Shown piece by piece: positions 39,706 through 49,162 of a DNA stretch of 64,000 bases. Origin of the DNA: Halovenus aranensis (GTDB lineage: Archaea > Halobacteriota > Halobacteria > Halobacteriales > Haloarculaceae); NCBI RefSeq assembly GCF_900100385.1, contig NZ_FNFC01000010.1:97899-161898 (forward strand). The letters run 5' to 3'. The notes under the pieces were generated by a model, which was not told the origin of the DNA, searched no databases, and saw nothing but the letters and a program-made list of their open reading frames with translations. The translations under genes and the position numbers were made by a program. Position 1 is the stretch's first letter. Each line of letters begins with the position of its first letter.

Positions 39706-39750
39706 GAGAGTTGGTGATTTTATTATCGTGGGCACCGACCCTGGAGACGA

Positions 39751-40587
39751 ATGGTCTATCGATGGCGGTGTCGCCACTGTGAGTTTACCGTCTGGGGCCG
39801 GTCCGGCGAGGCGGTCGCCAACCAGGTCCGGTCGCATATGCTCGCCCACAACCGCCAGCACGTCACCGAGGGCGAGATGCAAGTCCAGTGGACGTGTCCA
39901 TACTGCGACCGGACCGGCCAGACGAGCGGGCGCGAGCGGGGCCTCGAAGCCTACAGTGACCACCTGTTTGGCCACGTCGAGGCGCTCATGGAGTCGGGCG
40001 TCCACGTCGCCGACGACATCGGCCACACCGGGAGCATTCTGACGCTGTCGCCACTGGAGTCCGCCGGTGCGAACAACGCACGCGTTCACTTCATCTCGCC
40101 GTGTGATATCGCCGTCTTCGTCACGACGAACCCGAGCCGACGGATACGACTCCTCAAGCGCGAACTCACCGAGCTGCCGGCCTGGATTGTCGTGTTGACG
40201 ACCAAGCGAGAACCCCTCGAATCGCTCTCCGAGGAGTCGTTGTCGACGCTCCCGCTCGAAGTCGTCCGGCTCGACAAACAGCTCGGACTCTCGGATTTGG
40301 GCCAGACGGTCTCGCGCGTCCTGGGTGAACAGGAGCGCATGGACGGCAAGATTACCGTCGAGTTCGATATCCTCTCCGAACTGCTCGACACCTTCACGCT
40401 CCAGAACGTCTTCAAGTTCCTTCACATCCTCAACAGCCGTCTGGAGAAAGCCGACGCACTCTCTCACTACTACTTCGACCCCTCGGCGGGCTATGAGGGA
40501 AGCGCGAACGTCATCGAGGAGATGTTCGACCTGCGGATTCGAGCCAACGAGGAGACGTTCGTCTCCGAGCCGAGCACGAGCCCGTAG
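39751..40587 (+). CDS. Two-zinc-finger protein of unknown role
   Basis: 278 residues. Two N-terminal C-x2-C ... H-x3/4-H fingers: CRHCEFTVWG...HMLAH and CPYCDRTGQT...HLFGH. The remainder (about 90-278) is an alpha/beta domain (ISPCDIAVFVTTNPSRRIRLLKREL; LPLEVVRLDKQLG) and a helical end. It looks like the haloarchaeal DUF7504-type group; the assignment is uncertain. A TATA-like TTTTATTATC 28 bp upstream supports the start. Ends one base before the convergent HEAT gene. Confidence 0.7.
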   Translation: MVYRWRCRHCEFTVWGRSGEAVANQVRSHMLAHNRQHVTEGEMQVQWTCPYCDRTGQTSGRERGLEAYSDHLFGHVEALMESGVHVADDIGHTGSILTLSPLESAGANNARVHFISPCDIAVFVTTNPSRRIRLLKRELTELPAWIVVLTTKREPLESLSEESLSTLPLEVVRLDKQLGLSDLGQTVSRVLGEQERMDGKITVEFDILSELLDTFTLQNVFKFLHILNSRLEKADALSHYYFDPSAGYEGSANVIEEMFDLRIRANEETFVSEPSTSP

Positions 40588-40588
40588 C

Positions 40589-41830
40589 TCAGTCGCGGTC
40601 CGGGCCGGTGTAGTCCTCGGGGTCACTGACGTACGTGTAGTCGACGCCGGTGCTGACGAGTTCGATTTCGGGGTCGGTCCCCAGCCGGTCGAGGACGAAC
40701 TGTCCCCGGTTCCAGGTCGCCGACCCCTCCTCGACGGTCTGGAGGAACAACAGCACCCGCTTTTCGAGCCCGTCGCCGCCGAGTTCGGCGAGTGTCGTTG
40801 ACGCAAGCTGTGCGGTCGTCTCGTCCTCGGCGTCGAGCGCGTGGATGAGACACTCCTGAACCTCCGGGTCGGCCTCGTCGACGAACTGCCCCAACAGCCA
40901 CACGGCGTTTCGCCGGATTGCCCATCGGCCGCTCTCTCGTACCACATCGACCAGTTCCGGAACCACGTCGGTCGGCGACAGCGTCTCAAGCCGGTCGGCG
41001 ACTGTCGACCGCATCTCGTGGCTCTGGTCCGACGGTGCCTGGACGAACAACTCGATGAGCGCGACGACTGCGGTCCGGCGAATCGGTCCCGACTGGTCTT
41101 CGAGCGCGCTCAACAGCACGGGCAACGGGTCGAGTGCGCCGTACTGTCCGAGCTGGTCGATTGCAATCTGGCGAACTTCGGCGTCGCCGCTTCTGGCGGC
41201 CGGAATCAGCGCATCGAGCGCCTTGGCGGTCCCGATAGCGCCCAGCGCGCTCGCGGCCTCTTTCTCGACGCGCGTGTCGGGGTCGGTCAGCCGGTCGGCC
41301 AGCGCCTCGACCACTCGGTCGTCACCGATAGCGCCACACGACCGGACCGCCCGGCGGCGCACCCGCGGGTCCGGGTCGGTGAACGCCTCGACCAGCGCCG
41401 GGAGCGCTCCCTCGTCGCCGAACCACTCCAGGCCGGCCGCTGCGACGAGCCGGAACTCGGGGCGGTCGTCGTCGAGCCACTCGATGAGATTCTCGGCGAT
41501 GAGCCACCGCGGCGCGCCCGTGGCGTCGAACTCCGAAAACCGGTCGATGAGCCGCTTGATAGCGTCGTCGCCGTACCGAACCAGCGAGTCGATGGCCTGT
41601 GAGCGAACCTCCTCGCTGTCGCCGTGTCTGATGGCTGCGATAAGTTCCTGAACGATTTCGTCTCGTCGCTGTTCGTCGGGGTGGTCGGCGAAATCGCCCA
41701 GCAGCTCCGCTGCCCGCTTGCGGACCGCGGGGCTGGTCCCGCGTTTCAGGTAACCGATGACTTCGGTTGTTCGCCCGTCGCGGGCGAGTTCGTACAGGAA
41801 CGTCTCGCCGTGAGAGTCGTCGAACGACAT
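40589..41830 (-). CDS. HEAT/PBS-lyase repeat protein
   Basis: 413 residues made of about ten tandem HEAT repeats of 30-35 residues (DGRTTEVIGYLKRGTSPAVR, DPDPRVRRRAVRSCGAIGDD, DAEVRQIAIDQLGQYGALD), each helix pair having the R-x2-A-x2-L/A-G pattern. The C-terminal ~60 residues are not repeats and end in an acidic tail. A protein-protein scaffold; partners unknown. Some haloarchaeal HEAT proteins work with the taxis machinery, but no che genes are here. Confidence 0.88.
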   Translation of the reverse strand: MSFDDSHGETFLYELARDGRTTEVIGYLKRGTSPAVRKRAAELLGDFADHPDEQRRDEIVQELIAAIRHGDSEEVRSQAIDSLVRYGDDAIKRLIDRFSEFDATGAPRWLIAENLIEWLDDDRPEFRLVAAAGLEWFGDEGALPALVEAFTDPDPRVRRRAVRSCGAIGDDRVVEALADRLTDPDTRVEKEAASALGAIGTAKALDALIPAARSGDAEVRQIAIDQLGQYGALDPLPVLLSALEDQSGPIRRTAVVALIELFVQAPSDQSHEMRSTVADRLETLSPTDVVPELVDVVRESGRWAIRRNAVWLLGQFVDEADPEVQECLIHALDAEDETTAQLASTTLAELGGDGLEKRVLLFLQTVEEGSATWNRGQFVLDRLGTDPEIELVSTGVDYTYVSDPEDYTGPDRD

Positions 41831-41902
41831 CTGTCTGTCCGAGCCTGTTGTTGGGGCCCGTTATCACGACAGTACGTCGGGCTTCGAGATAAATGTGCGT
41901 CT

Positions 41903-42607
41903 CTACACGCGGGTGTCCCAGTACGAGACAGAAGCGAGCGGTCTACCCGCCGGGGTTCGCCCGATTGCAGTGTCGAGTTTCCGAAAGCCAGAGGCAAGTG
42001 CGTTCGGCAGCTCGCGATAGAACCCATAGGGGAACACCCAGTCGTGTTCGGCGTTTGCGAGCTTGAGGTCGGCGCCGTTGAGGAGGCGACTGACCTCCTT
42101 TCTGGAGTAGAGACGCGACCCCATCGGGAGCGCCCAGGTGTACAGCGACCGGGCTGACTTCCGGTTGAACGTATCGAAGAATATCTGCTCGCTGGCGACT
42201 CGGCGCATCTCCTGGATGAACGCCTCGGGTTCGTCCATGAGGTGGAAAAACCGCATCGCAACCACCGTATCGAAGTGATTGTCGGGGAATGGCAGGCGCG
42301 CGGCGTCACCGCGCAGATACTCGAGTTGGTCGTCGACGCCAGCAGCCTGGGCTCGCTCGCGGCCCTGCTGGAGCATCGCTGCCGAGATGTCGAGCCCGAC
42401 GATGTCGGCCCCACGCTCGGCGAGCATGGCGGTGAACCGACCGGTGCCACACGCGATTTCGAGCATTTTCTTGTCTTCGACCGGCGCGACCGCGTCTAGC
42501 ACCGCCTCCTTCTCGCGGTCGTTGATGAGACGACCGCCCTGTGAGAACCGCTTGTCATCGTAGGCCTCGGCCACGTCCTCGGCCTGGTACCACTCCTGTC
42601 CTTTCAC
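41903..42607 (-). CDS. SAM-dependent methyltransferase (class I)
   Basis: 234 residues. Motif I MLEIACGTGRFTAMLA, acidic loop in GLDISAAM, motif IV-like DTVVAMRFFHLMDEP. UbiE/Methyltransf_11 type; the acceptor is unknown. I chose the GTG at 42607 (KGQEWYQAEDVAEAYD follows), which matches the N-terminus typical of haloarchaeal relatives and has a G-rich stretch upstream; the ATG at 42634 would add nine atypical residues. Confidence 0.85.
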   Translation of the reverse strand: MKGQEWYQAEDVAEAYDDKRFSQGGRLINDREKEAVLDAVAPVEDKKMLEIACGTGRFTAMLAERGADIVGLDISAAMLQQGRERAQAAGVDDQLEYLRGDAARLPFPDNHFDTVVAMRFFHLMDEPEAFIQEMRRVASEQIFFDTFNRKSARSLYTWALPMGSRLYSRKEVSRLLNGADLKLANAEHDWVFPYGFYRELPNALASGFRKLDTAIGRTPAGRPLASVSYWDTRV

Positions 42608-42714
42608 GCTATGTCCCCCTCGAACCCCCTCCATTAATAAAGAACCGATACCGGTCAGTGGCAGCCGGACGCGGATGGGCGGGATTTTTGAGGACTGACA
42701 CCGACCCGACGAGT

Positions 42715-43752
42715 ATGCGCGTCGCGCTCGTCGCGCTGGAGACGGCCCGCCACACTGACGCAGAGAGCGTGCGGCGCGTCGAGCGCGTGGCCCGCTCGCT
42801 CACCGACCGAGGCCACGAGGTGACGCTGTTCTGTGGCCAGTGGTGGGACGACTACCGCGACGAGTTCGAGGCCAACGGCGTTTGCTACCGCTCGGTCACC
42901 TACGGAACCGCCCTCGCCTCCTTCTGTACGCGGCTGCCGGCGCTGCTCGCCCGGTATCGCCCGGACGTAATTCACGCCGCGGTCGTCCCGCCACAGCAGG
43001 TCGTCACCGCGCTCGCGGCCGGCCAACTGGCCCGCGCGCCGGTCGTCGTCGAGTGGTACGGAACCGAGGAACTCGAGGGCCACCGCCTCGCCGGAACCAT
43101 CGCCGGGCGGCCCGACTGTGTTGTCACCCCCTCGGAGTTCGTTCGGACAGACGTACGCGAACTGGGTGCGACCGAAGCGAACACGACGGTCGTCCCCGAG
43201 AGCATCGACTTCTCGCTGACCGAGACGACCGACCCCGCCGACGACGTCGATATCGTCTACGCCCGCCGTCTCGACGAGAGTGCGAACCTGGACGACTTTC
43301 TGCTCGGACTGGCCGAACTCCGCGAGCGAGACTGGCAGGCGACGGTCGTCGGCGACGGGCCGCTCCGCGAGGAGTACGAGGCCGACGCCGAGAAACTCCG
43401 CATCGACGACCGCGTCAGATTCGTCGGCGACTGCGACCGCACACGGCGAGTGAGTCTCTACCAGGGTGCACACGCCTTCGTTCAGACTGCGCTGCGCGAG
43501 CAGTTTGCCACGGAGTTACTCTGGGCGCTCGCGTGTGGCTGTGTCGGTATCGTCGAGTATCAGGCCGAATCTAGCGCCCACGAACTCATCGAACACCACG
43601 AGCGCGCCTACCGTGTCACCGACCCGGAGGAAATCGCCGACGCTATCGCCGACGCCAGCGAGTTCCCCCACCTCACGACCGACGACGAGTGGGCACGCTT
43701 TGACCACGACGCCGTCGTCGAGCAGTATCTCGAAACCTACGGTCGGCTCTAG
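42715..43752 (+). CDS. GT4-family glycosyltransferase
   Basis: 345 residues, GT-B fold. N-terminal domain from RVALVALETARHTDAESVRR; C-terminal donor site VVGDGPLREEYEADAEKL, RIDDRVRFVGDC, and the E-x7-E-like region LREQFATELLWALACGCVG. It probably transfers a sugar from a nucleotide sugar to a glycan or lipid. TATA-like GATTTTTG about 28 bp before the ATG. Overlaps the folC-folP 3' end by four bases. Confidence 0.85.
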   Translation: MRVALVALETARHTDAESVRRVERVARSLTDRGHEVTLFCGQWWDDYRDEFEANGVCYRSVTYGTALASFCTRLPALLARYRPDVIHAAVVPPQQVVTALAAGQLARAPVVVEWYGTEELEGHRLAGTIAGRPDCVVTPSEFVRTDVRELGATEANTTVVPESIDFSLTETTDPADDVDIVYARRLDESANLDDFLLGLAELRERDWQATVVGDGPLREEYEADAEKLRIDDRVRFVGDCDRTRRVSLYQGAHAFVQTALREQFATELLWALACGCVGIVEYQAESSAHELIEHHERAYRVTDPEEIADAIADASEFPHLTTDDEWARFDHDAVVEQYLETYGRL

Positions 43753-46193
43753 TCGTCTCCGTTTCGCGTCGCCTCGACAACATCGACAGCCGCGACGTTC
43801 GCATCCACGTCGTGAACACGGACGATATCCGCCCCACGGTCGGCCGCCAGCGCGGTCGCCGCAATCGTCGGCTCGTAACGCTCACCGTCTTCGCGGCCGA
43901 CGTGTCCGAACATCGATTTGTGTGAGTGACCGACCAACACCGGACAGCCCAGCCCGGCGAACTCCTCGATGCGGTCGAGCAACTCGAAGCTCTCGGCGGC
44001 GGTCTTGCCGAAGCCGAGGCCGGGGTCGACGATAATCTGTGACCGGTCGAGACCAGCCTTCTCTGCCAGCAGGACGCGTTCGGTGAGTTCCTCGATGACG
44101 TCTTCGACCACGTCGTCGTAGTGAATGTCCTGGTCGGGTTCGACCGGCGTGTTAATCGAGTGCATCACCACGACCGGCACGTCGTACTCCGCGGCGAGCA
44201 GGCGCATCTCGGGGTCTTCCAGGCCCGACACGTCGTTGAGGATGTTAGCACCCGCGTCGAGTGCCGCCCGGGCGACACTCGCTTTGCGCGTGTCGACCGA
44301 CACCAGCACGTCGAGGTCTGTAAGCGCCTCGACGACCGGGACGACCCGCTCGCGTTCGGTCGCCGCCGGCACGGGGTCGGCACCGGGACGGGTGGATTCA
44401 CCCCCGATGTCGACGATATCGACGCCTGCCTCGACCATCTCCTCGGCGCGTTCGAGGGCGTCCTCGCGGGCCTCGTACTCGCCGCCGTCGTGGAAGCTGT
44501 CGGGCGTGACGTTCAGGATACCCATGACTGCGGTGTCGCGGTCCCAGGGATAGCTCGGCGGCTCGGCCCCGATGCCGAGGGTCTCGCGGACCTGGTCGGC
44601 GAGCGGGGAGAGACCGTAGGGCTGTCCGTCGAGTTTGTCACAGAGGCGCTTGAACTGTGCCATCGTTCCCATCATCACCACGTCGCGTTTCTCCTCGTCG
44701 TGGGTGAGCCCCGAGACGGCACACTCGCCGCCAAGGGAGAGCAACTCCTCTTTGAGGTACTGGGCCTGTCGGGGCTGGACGCGCGTCTTGAGCAGGCGAT
44801 GGACTGCCTTCCCGCGCATCCGCCAGGCGCCCGGCTCGGTGACGTGTGCGCCCTCGAGGACGTTCCGGGCGGCCGGCACCGACTCGGCCCGCTTGGGAAT
44901 CGTCGTCCGGGTCCAGTGGGTCCGGGCCTCGCCGACGGTGTACAGCGACCCGGTGACGAGCACGCAGTCGTTCTCGCCTGCGTCTGCGAGCGTATCCGCA
45001 AGCCCGCCCGCAACGTCCGACCGGGTACTGACGGTCGCGTCGGTTTCGGCGGCGAATGCCTGGGCCAGTGCGTCGTTGTCGGCGGCGCGGTCGGTGTCGG
45101 GTTCGCAGGCGACCACGGTGTCGGCGTCGTCGAGCGCAGCGGCCATCTCACGGTGGCGCTTGTCGGCCATCGCGCCGAAGACGAGATGCAGGGAATCGTA
45201 CTCGAAGGAGGACAGCGTCTCGACGAGCGCCGTACAGCCACCGGGGTTGTGTGCGCCGTCGAGGACGACCAGCGGCTCGTGGCCCATCACCTCGAACCGA
45301 CCGGGCCAGTGAGCGTTCCGGAAGCCGCGTTCGAACGCCTCCTCGGAGACGGAGACGCCGGCGGCGTCGGCGGTCTGGACGACGAGGCCGTAGGCCACGC
45401 CCGCGTTTCTGGCCTGGTGTGCCCCCAACAGCGGCACCCGAACGTCGAGCGCCCGGTCGTCTGTTTCGATGCTGACTGCACCCTCGATGCCGACGCGGCC
45501 GCCGTAGTCGACGGTGACGCTTCCCGCCGTGTCGGTCCCCGACTCGACGACGCGGGTCGTCTCGCCTGCTACGTCCTCGATACCCGCGAGTGCAGTCCCC
45601 GTGGCTCCGGTCACGAGTGGGCGGTCGGCCGGTGCGACGTGGGCCATATCGCGGGCGATAGTCTCGACATCGTTCCCGAGCAGGTCTGTGTGCTCGAGCG
45701 TGACCGCCGTGACAGCGCTTGCGAGCGGGTCGACGACGCTCGTCGCGTCGAGTTTCCCGCCGATACCGACTTCGAGCACCGCCACGTCGACTTCCTGACG
45801 CTCGAACTCCCAGAGCGCGAGGGCCGTGACGGTCTCGAAAAATGTCGGGGCGTCGCCGTTTGCCGCGCGGTCGACGATGTACTCCTGGGTGCGCTCGACG
45901 AATGCACACAGCGAGCGCTCAGAGAGCTGGCGGCCGTTGACCGTGATGCGTTCGCTGAGGTCGTCGAGATGCGGCGAGGTGTACCGCCCCACGTCGAGCC
46001 CCGCCTCTCGTAGAACCGACTCGGTCATGCGCGCGGTCGACCCCTTGCCGTTGCTGCCGGCGACTTGGACGCAGTGGAGACTCTCCTGTGGGTTCCCGAG
46101 CTCCGAGAGCAGCGCCACCGTGGCGTCGGTTCCCGGCCGGGACGGAAACCGCTGTAAATCGAAGAGAAAGTTCGCCGCCTCGTGAACGTTCAT
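43749..46193 (-). CDS. folCP: FolC-FolP fusion: folylpolyglutamate and dihydropteroate synthase
   Basis: 814 residues. The first half (about 1-430) is FolC: VAGSNGKGSTARM P-loop, TSPHLDDLSERITVNG, LEVGIGGKLDATS. The second half (about 520-810) is FolP: GILNVTPDSFHDGGEY, DIGGESTRPGADPVP, DTRKASVARA, KLDG-type lysine region. Makes dihydropteroate and adds glutamate, so folate/cofactor synthesis. The single-gene fusion is known from halophilic archaea. I chose the ATG at 46193, at the start of NVHEAANFLFDLQRF. Confidence 0.93.
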   Translation of the reverse strand: MNVHEAANFLFDLQRFPSRPGTDATVALLSELGNPQESLHCVQVAGSNGKGSTARMTESVLREAGLDVGRYTSPHLDDLSERITVNGRQLSERSLCAFVERTQEYIVDRAANGDAPTFFETVTALALWEFERQEVDVAVLEVGIGGKLDATSVVDPLASAVTAVTLEHTDLLGNDVETIARDMAHVAPADRPLVTGATGTALAGIEDVAGETTRVVESGTDTAGSVTVDYGGRVGIEGAVSIETDDRALDVRVPLLGAHQARNAGVAYGLVVQTADAAGVSVSEEAFERGFRNAHWPGRFEVMGHEPLVVLDGAHNPGGCTALVETLSSFEYDSLHLVFGAMADKRHREMAAALDDADTVVACEPDTDRAADNDALAQAFAAETDATVSTRSDVAGGLADTLADAGENDCVLVTGSLYTVGEARTHWTRTTIPKRAESVPAARNVLEGAHVTEPGAWRMRGKAVHRLLKTRVQPRQAQYLKEELLSLGGECAVSGLTHDEEKRDVVMMGTMAQFKRLCDKLDGQPYGLSPLADQVRETLGIGAEPPSYPWDRDTAVMGILNVTPDSFHDGGEYEAREDALERAEEMVEAGVDIVDIGGESTRPGADPVPAATERERVVPVVEALTDLDVLVSVDTRKASVARAALDAGANILNDVSGLEDPEMRLLAAEYDVPVVVMHSINTPVEPDQDIHYDDVVEDVIEELTERVLLAEKAGLDRSQIIVDPGLGFGKTAAESFELLDRIEEFAGLGCPVLVGHSHKSMFGHVGREDGERYEPTIAATALAADRGADIVRVHDVDANVAAVDVVEATRNGDD

Positions 46194-46249
46194 GCCTGAC
46201 CGATACGGGGCTGTCTGCTTTACGCTGACGGATGCCGACGGCGCGAGCG

Positions 46250-46534
46250 CTACAGGGTCCGGTCCTCGATATCGGGGTCGATGCCCGCCGCTGTGAGGTC
46301 TTCTCGTATGCGCGCACGAAGCGGGTCGGGGACGGCGCTTCTGGCGACGGGGACGGCGGTTGCCGCCGTGTCTTCGGGCGGGACTTTCCAGTAGAGGACA
46401 CACTCGCTTGGCTGGTAGTACTCGATGCTGTAGCGGTCGGTCGCGCCGCTGTAGTGGACTCGCGCGGCCCGGTTCTCGACGTGCCAGCCGTCCTGCTCGC
46501 CAAGCGCCGCGAGGCCCTCGCTCTCTGTACCCAT
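46250..46534 (-). CDS. Small hypothetical protein
   Basis: 94 residues, ATG at 46534. The sequence YSGATDRYSIEYYQPSECVL suggests a small beta-rich domain. No known family recognised. It lies upstream of folC-folP on the same strand (57-bp gap). Confidence 0.65.
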   Translation of the reverse strand: MGTESEGLAALGEQDGWHVENRAARVHYSGATDRYSIEYYQPSECVLYWKVPPEDTAATAVPVARSAVPDPLRARIREDLTAAGIDPDIEDRTL

Positions 46535-46580
46535 ACTGTCGTCCACGAGACCGACTCGCCTACCGGTTACGGTTCCGCTG

Positions 46581-46820
46581 TCATGCCCGCTCACCCGGAT
46601 TCGTCTCGGCGGGTGTGCCGGTGAAGCTGAACGTCCAGACGAACGCACCGAGGCTGGCGAGTGCGACACCGGTGGCGGCTAAGCGACCGTCGGTCTCTGT
46701 CGTCACGAGCGAGACTTCCGGACCGAGGAAAGTCAGGAGCGACAGAAACAGGTACCCGAACGACAGGACAGCGACGGTCCCGCTTCCGATGAGGACCCAA
46801 AATCGGAGTATCTGGTTCAT
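46581..46820 (-). CDS. Two-helix small membrane protein
   Basis: 79 residues, two hydrophobic helices (about 6-33 and 47-65). Family not recognised. ATG at 46820; same strand as its neighbours. Confidence 0.6.
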   Translation of the reverse strand: MNQILRFWVLIGSGTVAVLSFGYLFLSLLTFLGPEVSLVTTETDGRLAATGVALASLGAFVWTFSFTGTPAETNPGERA

Positions 46821-46883
46821 CTGCCCGCTCTAGACGTTCGAGGTCAAAGAGTATTTTTCTGTCTGCGTAACCGCTTTCGGCGA

Positions 46884-47162
46884 TTACCAGGTTTCGATAC
46901 GTCCGTCAGCGATATCGTCGACACAGCCTTCACAGTCTGGATGACCGGACTCGTAACAGGTCGGGCGGCCGTCGCCGTCGAGGCTGACCGCCCGTTTCTC
47001 GGCGTGGCGACGGCAGACGATATGGACGCGTCCCTGGTCGTCGGTCGGAAGGTCAGTCTCGTATCTGCCGCGCTGGAACTCTCGGCGGGCCTGTTCGTAC
47101 TGGCGGCCTGCGCCTTCGAGCTTGGTCCGGAGAAAGCGGGCGAGTCTGTCGCCGTCTGTCAT
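46884..47162 (-). CDS. Small Cys/His-rich protein (DUF7091-like)
   Basis: 92 residues. N-terminal helix LARFLRTKLEGAGRQYEQARRE; C-terminal CRRHAEKRA ... CYESGHPDCEGC, a likely zinc site. I associate it with haloarchaeal DUF7091 but am unsure. ATG at 47162. Confidence 0.65.
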   Translation of the reverse strand: MTDGDRLARFLRTKLEGAGRQYEQARREFQRGRYETDLPTDDQGRVHIVCRRHAEKRAVSLDGDGRPTCYESGHPDCEGCVDDIADGRIETW

Positions 47163-47256
47163 ACCCTGTTTTGGGTGCGTTCCCTGATATGCCTGTCTCA
47201 CGGGCTAGCTGTAGCTGGTCGGCTCGCGAGCAGGTATCGCGGCAGAGAACAGCCGG

Positions 47257-47535
47257 TCAGGCTCCGGCGGAGTCGAAGGCGTCTTCGATGTCGTCGGCCT
47301 GTGTGACGCCGACGAACCGCTCGACGATGCCGTCGTCGTTTTCGATGATAAGCGTCGGCAGCGAGCGTACCTGGTACTCGTTGGCTACGTCCTGGTTCTC
47401 GTCGACGTCGATTTTCTCGAACTCGACGTCCTCGTATTCCGCTTCGAGTTCCTCCAGAATCGGGTCCTGTGTCTTGCACGGTCCGCACCAATCCGCATAG
47501 AAGTCCTTGAGCGTAACTGTCATCGTTGCGCTCAT
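47257..47535 (-). CDS. Thioredoxin-like protein
   Basis: 92 residues. Active site DWCGPCK at about 15-21, SLPTLIIEN cis-Pro strand, ending VGVTQADDIEDAFDSAG. A short thioredoxin fold; redox of protein thiols. The ATG at 47535 and one at 47523 are both possible; a TTATC-type TATA about 22-27 bp upstream fits the first. Confidence 0.9.
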   Translation of the reverse strand: MSATMTVTLKDFYADWCGPCKTQDPILEELEAEYEDVEFEKIDVDENQDVANEYQVRSLPTLIIENDDGIVERFVGVTQADDIEDAFDSAGA

Positions 47536-47600
47536 AGATAGCCCATCTGCGGTGATAAGGGTTTTTCTCTCCGCAAATCTCCGCGTCCTCACGCTTTCGT

Positions 47601-49085
47601 TCAGGGTGTGAAATCGTCGAGTGTGGCCTGTCCACCCGTGTCTCGGCTCTCGTCTCGGTCGTCGCGACGCGAGGACAGCGACGCCCGACGACGTATCTCG
47701 GGGTCTGCCAGCGCCTCTTTTGCGCGCTCGTCGAGTGCTGCCCACGTCTCGCGAGCCGCCTCGCGTCGCTGCTCGAAGTCGACGACCGGGTAGGGGTAAT
47801 CGTCACCGATTGAGACGCCGTGTTCGGCCTGGACCGACACCGGCGCTTTCGATGGCTCGTCGAGAAACGTGGCGGGCAGGTCGGCCAGTTCCGGCACGTA
47901 CTCTCTGATGAACTCCCCGTCGGGGTCGTGTTCGCGGACCTGTTTGCGAGGGTTGTAGATGCGCAGCGGGTGGACGCCGACCAGCCCGGACTGCATCTGC
48001 CACTGCTGGTAGTTGATGGCGGGGTCGGCGTCGATGAGATGGCGATAGAACCAGTCAGCGCCGACCTTCCACCAACAGCGCAGGATGTAGGTGAAAAACG
48101 ACGCACACATCGCCCGCATCCGGAAGTTCAGCCAGCCGGTCTCTCTGAGCGCGCGCATGCTGGCGTCGACCATCGGAAACCCCGTCTCGCCGCGCTTCCA
48201 GGCCTCGGCGAGGGCGGGGTCGTGGCGCTCGCGGTTCATCCCTCGAAAGACCGGGTTGATTGCGTGTTCTGTCGCGTCTGGGTTGTCTGCCAGCTTCTGA
48301 GTGAAATGGCGGTTCCAGTACAGGCGAGAGGTAAACAGTTCGACCCCGCGACCGTCGCCGCGCTCGTCGACGTACTGGTACGCTTCTCGGGGTGAGAGAC
48401 AGCCGAACTTGAGATAGGCCGACAGATGTGAGGTGCGCCGCTGTGCCTTTGCCGGCGCTGAGATACCGCCGACGTAGTCGCCAATTGCGTCTGCAAACGC
48501 GTCGAGGCGCTCACGGGCACTCACACAGCCGCCACGGTACTGCCGGCGCTTGCTCGGCGACAGGTCGTACTCCGTCGTTATCTCCGTGATGTCGGTCGTA
48601 CTCGCGAGTTCGCCGGCCACGGCCTCGGGCGGGTCGTGCTGGTCGGCCGCGAAGTAGGCTTCTGCCTGCTCTTGCCAGCCGTCTCTGGAGTCGCCGGTTC
48701 GGACGATTGCGTCGTCGCTGAAGACCCGAACCGCCTCCCGAGACGCGAGAGCGTCGTCGCGTTCGCGGGCATAGCCCGCTGTCGTCGTCGCGTTCATGTA
48801 GACGCGGTCGACGACACCGTCGGTAAGTAACTCGTCGAGTACCTCGCGGGGGTCGCCGTGGCGGTACGCCAGCCCGCCGCCACGGTGCTCGTAGGCGTCG
48901 GCCAACTCGTCCAGACATTCGTGCAGAAAGGCGAGCCTGCTGTCACAGACCCTCGAACTCCGGTAAAACCGTGGGTCGAAGACGAACAGCGGATGGGCGT
49001 GACCGTCGTCGACCGCGGCCGCAAGCGCCGCGTTGTCCCTGACCCGGAGGTCGTCGCGGTGCCAGACGAGAATGCTCGGCGCCAC
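47601..49085 (-). CDS. Photolyase/cryptochrome family protein
   Basis: 494 residues. N-terminal Rossmann antenna domain (ILVWHRDDLRVRDNAAL) and FAD domain with KFGCLSPREAYQ, LYWNRHFTQKL and DADPAINYQQWQM. The Asn that faces flavin N5 and the first Trp of the electron chain are present, but the third Trp of E. coli photolyase's WQW is Met here, so it belongs to an atypical subgroup. Likely repairs cyclobutane dimers; not proved. The C-terminal 25 residues are disordered and end QATLDDFTP, similar to a PCNA-interacting peptide. First of three family members within 5.1 kb. Confidence 0.87.
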   Translation of the reverse strand: MAPSILVWHRDDLRVRDNAALAAAVDDGHAHPLFVFDPRFYRSSRVCDSRLAFLHECLDELADAYEHRGGGLAYRHGDPREVLDELLTDGVVDRVYMNATTTAGYARERDDALASREAVRVFSDDAIVRTGDSRDGWQEQAEAYFAADQHDPPEAVAGELASTTDITEITTEYDLSPSKRRQYRGGCVSARERLDAFADAIGDYVGGISAPAKAQRRTSHLSAYLKFGCLSPREAYQYVDERGDGRGVELFTSRLYWNRHFTQKLADNPDATEHAINPVFRGMNRERHDPALAEAWKRGETGFPMVDASMRALRETGWLNFRMRAMCASFFTYILRCWWKVGADWFYRHLIDADPAINYQQWQMQSGLVGVHPLRIYNPRKQVREHDPDGEFIREYVPELADLPATFLDEPSKAPVSVQAEHGVSIGDDYPYPVVDFEQRREAARETWAALDERAKEALADPEIRRRASLSSRRDDRDESRDTGGQATLDDFTP

Positions 49086-49162
49086 GGACCCGAATACGGC
49101 GACGAGTCACTAAACGGTTCGGCTCGGGTGAAACCTATACCCCTCCAGTCCATTACACAGGT

